In this document: positions 60,816-64,000 of the stretch, piece after piece | Numbering within the stretch: the first letter of the stretch is position 1 | Layout: the number at the start of each line of letters is the position of its first letter | DNA from: Longilinea arvoryzae | Lineage (GTDB): Bacteria > Chloroflexota > Anaerolineae > Anaerolineales > Anaerolineaceae | DNA: 64,000 bases | NCBI RefSeq assembly: GCF_001050235.1 | Contig: NZ_DF967972.1 | Location: forward strand, 3,500,724-3,564,723 | Direction: 5' to 3' | Notes under the pieces: model-generated | The model's database searches: none | What the model saw: the letters and a program-made list of their open reading frames with translations, nothing else | What the model was told of the DNA's origin: nothing | Made by a program: the position numbers and the translations under genes

Positions 60816-61803
60816 AGAATTGAGATTCTATTTCGCGTCATTGTTCGCAGTCCTCGTCACAGGAACGGTTATCAGTTACTCCATCGATCCCCGGGCCGGC
60901 CTGGTCGCTCTGATTGCCTTACTTCTGACGGTCGTTATTTCCGGGCTTTTTTCATACTGGAGATATCGCCAGATTGGAAAATTATCCAATTATCTCAAAC
61001 GCATCACCGGCGGCGATTATTCCCTGGATATCCGGGATAACGCCGAGGGTGAACTCAGCATTCTGAAAAATGAAATTTTCAAGGTGACCGTCACCCTGCG
61101 CGAACAGGCTGAACAACTGAAGAAGGACAAACGCTTCCTGGCCGATTCGATATCGGATATTTCTCACCAGTTGAAAACTCCGATCACTTCGATGCGGGTC
61201 ATGACAGAACTGCTCGGGGATGAAAATCTACCCCGGGAGAAACGCGCTGAATTCACTCAGAATATCCGCTCCCAGCTCGAAAGGCTCCAATGGCTGGTGA
61301 CGTCGCTGTTGAAACTATCCAGAATGGATGCCGGAACGATCGAGTTTCGAAAAGAGACCGTGGATGTACGGTCCATGCTCACCAAGGCGGTCGAGCCCTT
61401 GTTGATCCCGATGGAAATCAAGAACCAGGCGCTCGAAATCAGCGGGGACGAGCGCACCCGGTTTACAGGCGACTTGAACTGGTCCGCCGAAGCCGTCACC
61501 AACGTCATCAAGAATTGCGTCGAGCACACGCCGCAGGGCGGAAAGATCAGCATCCAATTTGGCGAAACGCCCATCCATACCTGGATCGCGATCCAGGACA
61601 ACGGCGAGGGAATTCATCCGGACGACCTGCCGCATATTTTCGATCGTTTTTACCGGGGCAGAAAATCGCATAAAGACAGTATTGGCATTGGCCTGGCAAT
61701 GTCGAAAAGCATCCTGCTAAACCAGGGGGGCGCCATCGAGGCCAACAGCGAACCCGGCCGGGGCGCGCTTTTTACCATAAAAATCTACAAAAGCATCGTG
61801 TGA
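60802..61803 (+). CDS. Sensor histidine kinase with very short extracytoplasmic loop
   Basis: A 333-aa kinase. Two membrane helices (about 9-26 and 33-52) are joined by only about six residues (SIDPRA), typical of intramembrane-sensing kinases. A HAMP-like linker, H-box ISDISHQLKTP (His about 122), N-box VIKNCVEHTPQG, and G-boxes DNGEGI and GIGLAMSK follow. Such kinases usually sense through an associated ABC transporter, which is present here. ATG 60802 with GGTGAG upstream. Confidence 0.9.
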   Translation: MLRNKELRFYFASLFAVLVTGTVISYSIDPRAGLVALIALLLTVVISGLFSYWRYRQIGKLSNYLKRITGGDYSLDIRDNAEGELSILKNEIFKVTVTLREQAEQLKKDKRFLADSISDISHQLKTPITSMRVMTELLGDENLPREKRAEFTQNIRSQLERLQWLVTSLLKLSRMDAGTIEFRKETVDVRSMLTKAVEPLLIPMEIKNQALEISGDERTRFTGDLNWSAEAVTNVIKNCVEHTPQGGKISIQFGETPIHTWIAIQDNGEGIHPDDLPHIFDRFYRGRKSHKDSIGIGLAMSKSILLNQGGAIEANSEPGRGALFTIKIYKSIV

Positions 61804-61809
61804 CAAAAT

Positions 61810-61854
61810 TGTCACCCGGATCGTCACCAGGCCGTCACCTCCAGCCGCTAAACT
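61810..61854 (+). promoter_or_regulatory. Response-regulator box and -10 of the ABC operon
   Basis: Direct repeats GTCACC at 61811, 61823 and 61834 (12- and 11-bp spacing) with TAAACT at 61849-61854 and no -35 consensus, as in activator-dependent OmpR-family promoters. GTGACA-AAAT-TGTCAC at 61800-61815 is also an inverted repeat. Confidence 0.6.
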
Positions 61855-61886
61855 GAACCCATAGCCTCATCAAGGAGTGGGCAAAT

Positions 61887-62570
61887 ATGGAAATCTTGCG
61901 CGTACAAAATCTTACGAAAACATATGGGAAAGACGAGACCGCCGTCAAGGCCCTGGATGATGTCTCGTTTAGCGTTCAAAAAGGAGAATTCGTAGCCATC
62001 GTCGGGCCTTCCGGCTCGGGAAAATCGACCCTTCTGCATATCATCGGCGGCGTGGATACGCCCAGCAGCGGGAAGGTCTTCATCGACGGCACCGATATCT
62101 ATGCCTTCGATGAAACCCGGCTGGCCATCTTCAGGCGCCGCCAAATCGGCCTGGTTTACCAGTTCTACAACCTCATCCCGGTCCTCAACGTTCAGGAGAA
62201 CATCACCCTGCCTTTGTTGCTGGACGGGCGGGACGTGGATAAGAAACAACTGGATCAAATCATCGCCACGCTGAACCTCTCCGACCGCCTGGATTACCTG
62301 CCCAACCAGCTCTCCGGCGGCCAGCAGCAGCGCGTCTCCATCGGCCGGGCAATCATCAACAACCCGGCCATCGTGCTGGCGGACGAGCCCACCGGCAACC
62401 TGGACCGCAAGAACAGCGCCGAAATCATCGACCTGATCAAGTTGTCCAATAAGAAATACAACCAGACGCTGGTGATCATCACCCACGACGAACGCATCGC
62501 GCTCCAGGCCGACCGGATCATCTCGCTCGAAGATGGGCGCATCGCGAAGGATGAGGTGATTCGTCAATGA
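61887..62570 (+). CDS. ABC transporter ATP-binding protein (MacB/BceA-type)
   Basis: A 227-aa ATPase: Walker [10 protein letters not shown] (about 40-48), Q-loop, signature LSGGQQQR, Walker B VLADEPTG and switch VIITHD. It belongs to the MacB/LolD/BceA group that pairs with FtsX-type permeases. AAGGAG SD. Stop overlaps the permease start (ATGA). Confidence 0.95.
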   Translation: MEILRVQNLTKTYGKDETAVKALDDVSFSVQKGEFVAIVGPSGSGKSTLLHIIGGVDTPSSGKVFIDGTDIYAFDETRLAIFRRRQIGLVYQFYNLIPVLNVQENITLPLLLDGRDVDKKQLDQIIATLNLSDRLDYLPNQLSGGQQQRVSIGRAIINNPAIVLADEPTGNLDRKNSAEIIDLIKLSNKKYNQTLVIITHDERIALQADRIISLEDGRIAKDEVIRQ

Positions 62571-64000
62571 ACGTCATCCAGGCTTTGACCCTTCGTCATC
62601 TGAAGTTGAACAAGAAACGCACCCTCACCACCCTCATCGGCGTGATCCTTTCGGTTTCCATGATAACGGCCGTTCCCACGTTCGTCACCTCTTTTCTGGA
62701 CATGATGCAGAGAAGCGTCATGGAAGAAACCGGGGTCTGGCACGTGATCTACAAGGACATTTCCACTCAGGCGGTCGACGTCGTGAAGAACGATGAAAAC
62801 ACGAAACAAACGATTCTCAACCAGGATATTGGTTATGCGGTTTTGAAAGGATCGAAAAACGAAAACAAGCCCTATCTTTTCATCACTTCCTATGACGATC
62901 AGGGTTTCACCAACTTTAATGTCAAGCTGATCGAAGGCCGCCTTCCTCAAAACGACCATGAAGTCGTCATTTCCGCGTACATCGGAGAAAATGGCGGCGT
63001 GCAATACAAAATCGGCGACGTCCTTCACCTGGAAATCGGCAACCGTATCCTGAAAGAAAATGACCAGGAGACTGTCCTCGAGCAGGACTATAATCTTCAG
63101 GAAGCGGGTGAAGATCAGACCGGCGAGAGCCTGGTGCTGACCACGGCCAGAGACTACACCATAACCGGCATCATCGAACGGCCCGGGTTCGAACCCTACT
63201 GGGCGCCTGGGTATACGGTCATCTCGTACCTGGATAAAGATGAACTTTCTCCCGCTGATAAGGTCAACATCGCGGTCGTCTGGAAGAACATCAGCAAGCC
63301 GGCCAACAATCACGCCAACGCGCTGGCAGACAGCCTGGGTGTTACCCCCATGAACGTGGACTACAACCAGGATCTGCTGCGTTATTACGGGATCATCAAC
63401 GACGGCATGCTTGGGACGTTGTTGACCCTGGCTGCCATCATCACTACGCTCATCATCATCGGATCGGTGGCGTTGATCTATAATGCCTTTTCGATTTCGA
63501 TTGTGGAGCGCAGCCGCCATCTGGGTATGCTGGCAAGCGTGGGCGCGACGAAACAACAAAAGCGTAGTTCCGTTTTCTACGAAGCCTTTATAATCGGCGC
63601 GATCGGCATCCCCATCGGCGTGCTGTGCGGAACGCTGGGGATGGGAATTACCTTTGCCCTGGTTCAACCCCTCGTAGCCAGCTTTACCGGTACGAATACC
63701 GAACTAAGGCTGGCAACCTCTCCGCTGACCATTCTGATTGCGGTGGTCGTGTCGGCAATCACGATTTTTATCTCGGCTTACATCCCCGCCAGGCGGGCTT
63801 CGCGGATCTCGCCCATCGACGCCATCCGCCAGTCGCAGGATATCAAGCTCACCCACAAGGTGGTGAAGACCTCCAGGTTGACGCGCCGCATCTTCGGGAT
63901 CGAGGCAGAGCTGGGTTTGAAGAACCTGAAACGCAACCACCGCAGTTACCGGACCACCATTTTTTCGATGGTGATCAGCATCGTCCTGTTCCTAACGGTC
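62567..64000 (+). CDS. FtsX-like ABC permease, truncated by window end
   Basis: The frame runs open for 478 codons to the window edge. N-terminal helix (TLTTLIGVILSVSMITAVPT), a ~250-residue extracytoplasmic domain, then FtsX core helices (TLLTLAAIITTLIIIGSVAL, SLGATK-like LASVGATKQQKRSSVFYEA) and a further start of a second half (ELGLKNLKRNHRSYRTTIFS). The duplicated NLKRN/LKLNKKR-TT motif suggests a ~800-aa two-core permease like those of Bce-type or MacB-related modules. Confidence 0.9.
   Translation, partial: MNVIQALTLRHLKLNKKRTLTTLIGVILSVSMITAVPTFVTSFLDMMQRSVMEETGVWHVIYKDISTQAVDVVKNDENTKQTILNQDIGYAVLKGSKNENKPYLFITSYDDQGFTNFNVKLIEGRLPQNDHEVVISAYIGENGGVQYKIGDVLHLEIGNRILKENDQETVLEQDYNLQEAGEDQTGESLVLTTARDYTITGIIERPGFEPYWAPGYTVISYLDKDELSPADKVNIAVVWKNISKPANNHANALADSLGVTPMNVDYNQDLLRYYGIINDGMLGTLLTLAAIITTLIIIGSVALIYNAFSISIVERSRHLGMLASVGATKQQKRSSVFYEAFIIGAIGIPIGVLCGTLGMGITFALVQPLVASFTGTNTELRLATSPLTILIAVVVSAITIFISAYIPARRASRISPIDAIRQSQDIKLTHKVVKTSRLTRRIFGIEAELGLKNLKRNHRSYRTTIFSMVISIVLFLTV

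Noticed and set aside
62564..63667. 367-codon open frame on the minus strand
   Set aside because: Antisense of the FtsX-like permease, whose plus-strand frame is coupled to the ATPase gene and runs to the window end.

Overview
The window looks like a chromosomal segment of a Chloroflexota bacterium of the Anaerolineae type. GC content is moderate to high. Characteristic families include a DUF6754-type membrane operon with a MutL-like ATPase, an Agl23-type membrane glycosyltransferase fused to NHL repeats, a LuxR-HTH/kelch fusion, and Thr/Pro-rich lipoproteins. This placement is inference from gene content; there is no rRNA in the window. The organism uses selenocysteine: two genes read through an in-frame UGA at the expected redox position. 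There is no prophage, complete insertion sequence or CRISPR array.

Layout. 1-2000: a 44-aa peptide, a structured non-coding stretch ending in a terminator, an NHLP/Os1348-like small protein and a GAF/HD-GYP protein. 2000-10100: an SRPBCC protein, an rRNA methyltransferase, a GH13 amylase, a VWA/MerR pair under a textbook promoter overlapped by a perfect palindrome, a cyclase-family hydrolase and a GH20 hexosaminidase. 10100-14600: a dispersed repeat patch, dodecin, a lipoprotein, and two tRNA genes (Ile2-CAU, Gly-UCC), each followed by a tandem array of units carrying a copy of the tRNA 3' end. A membrane-anchored HTH/kelch regulator lies between them. 14600-32900: lytic transglycosylase, LMW phosphatase, gmd, clpC, GNAT protein, Agl23-NHL protein, HAD-HD protein, beta-lactamase-like serine hydrolase, cNMP-binding/PH protein, def, recF, rsmG and a PIG-L deacetylase.

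32900-41700 is one co-directional eight-gene cluster of envelope proteins. It includes a 1008-aa zinc-ribbon protein with about 17 copies of a PDWL-type motif, a MutL-like ASKHA ATPase, a barrel-sandwich/KOW-like protein and a last gene ending in an LPxTG-like signal. It is the best candidate here for an undescribed system. 41800-54200: phosphoglucomutase, DUF389-SH3 protein, HAD phosphatase, BMP-like lipoprotein, sugar transferase, a SelW-like selenoprotein coupled to trpS and dtd, a PyrD/PyrK-like pair, an SPFH protein, selD with Sec, and ggt. 54200-64000: a large secreted beta-propeller/beta-helix protein, uvrC, and a response regulator/histidine kinase/ABC transporter module cut by the window end.

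A recurrent regulatory feature is a sigma70-like -10 hexamer ending almost always exactly 6 nt before the start codon (13 cases, both strands). This implies widespread leaderless transcription, while other genes have clear Shine-Dalgarno sequences.
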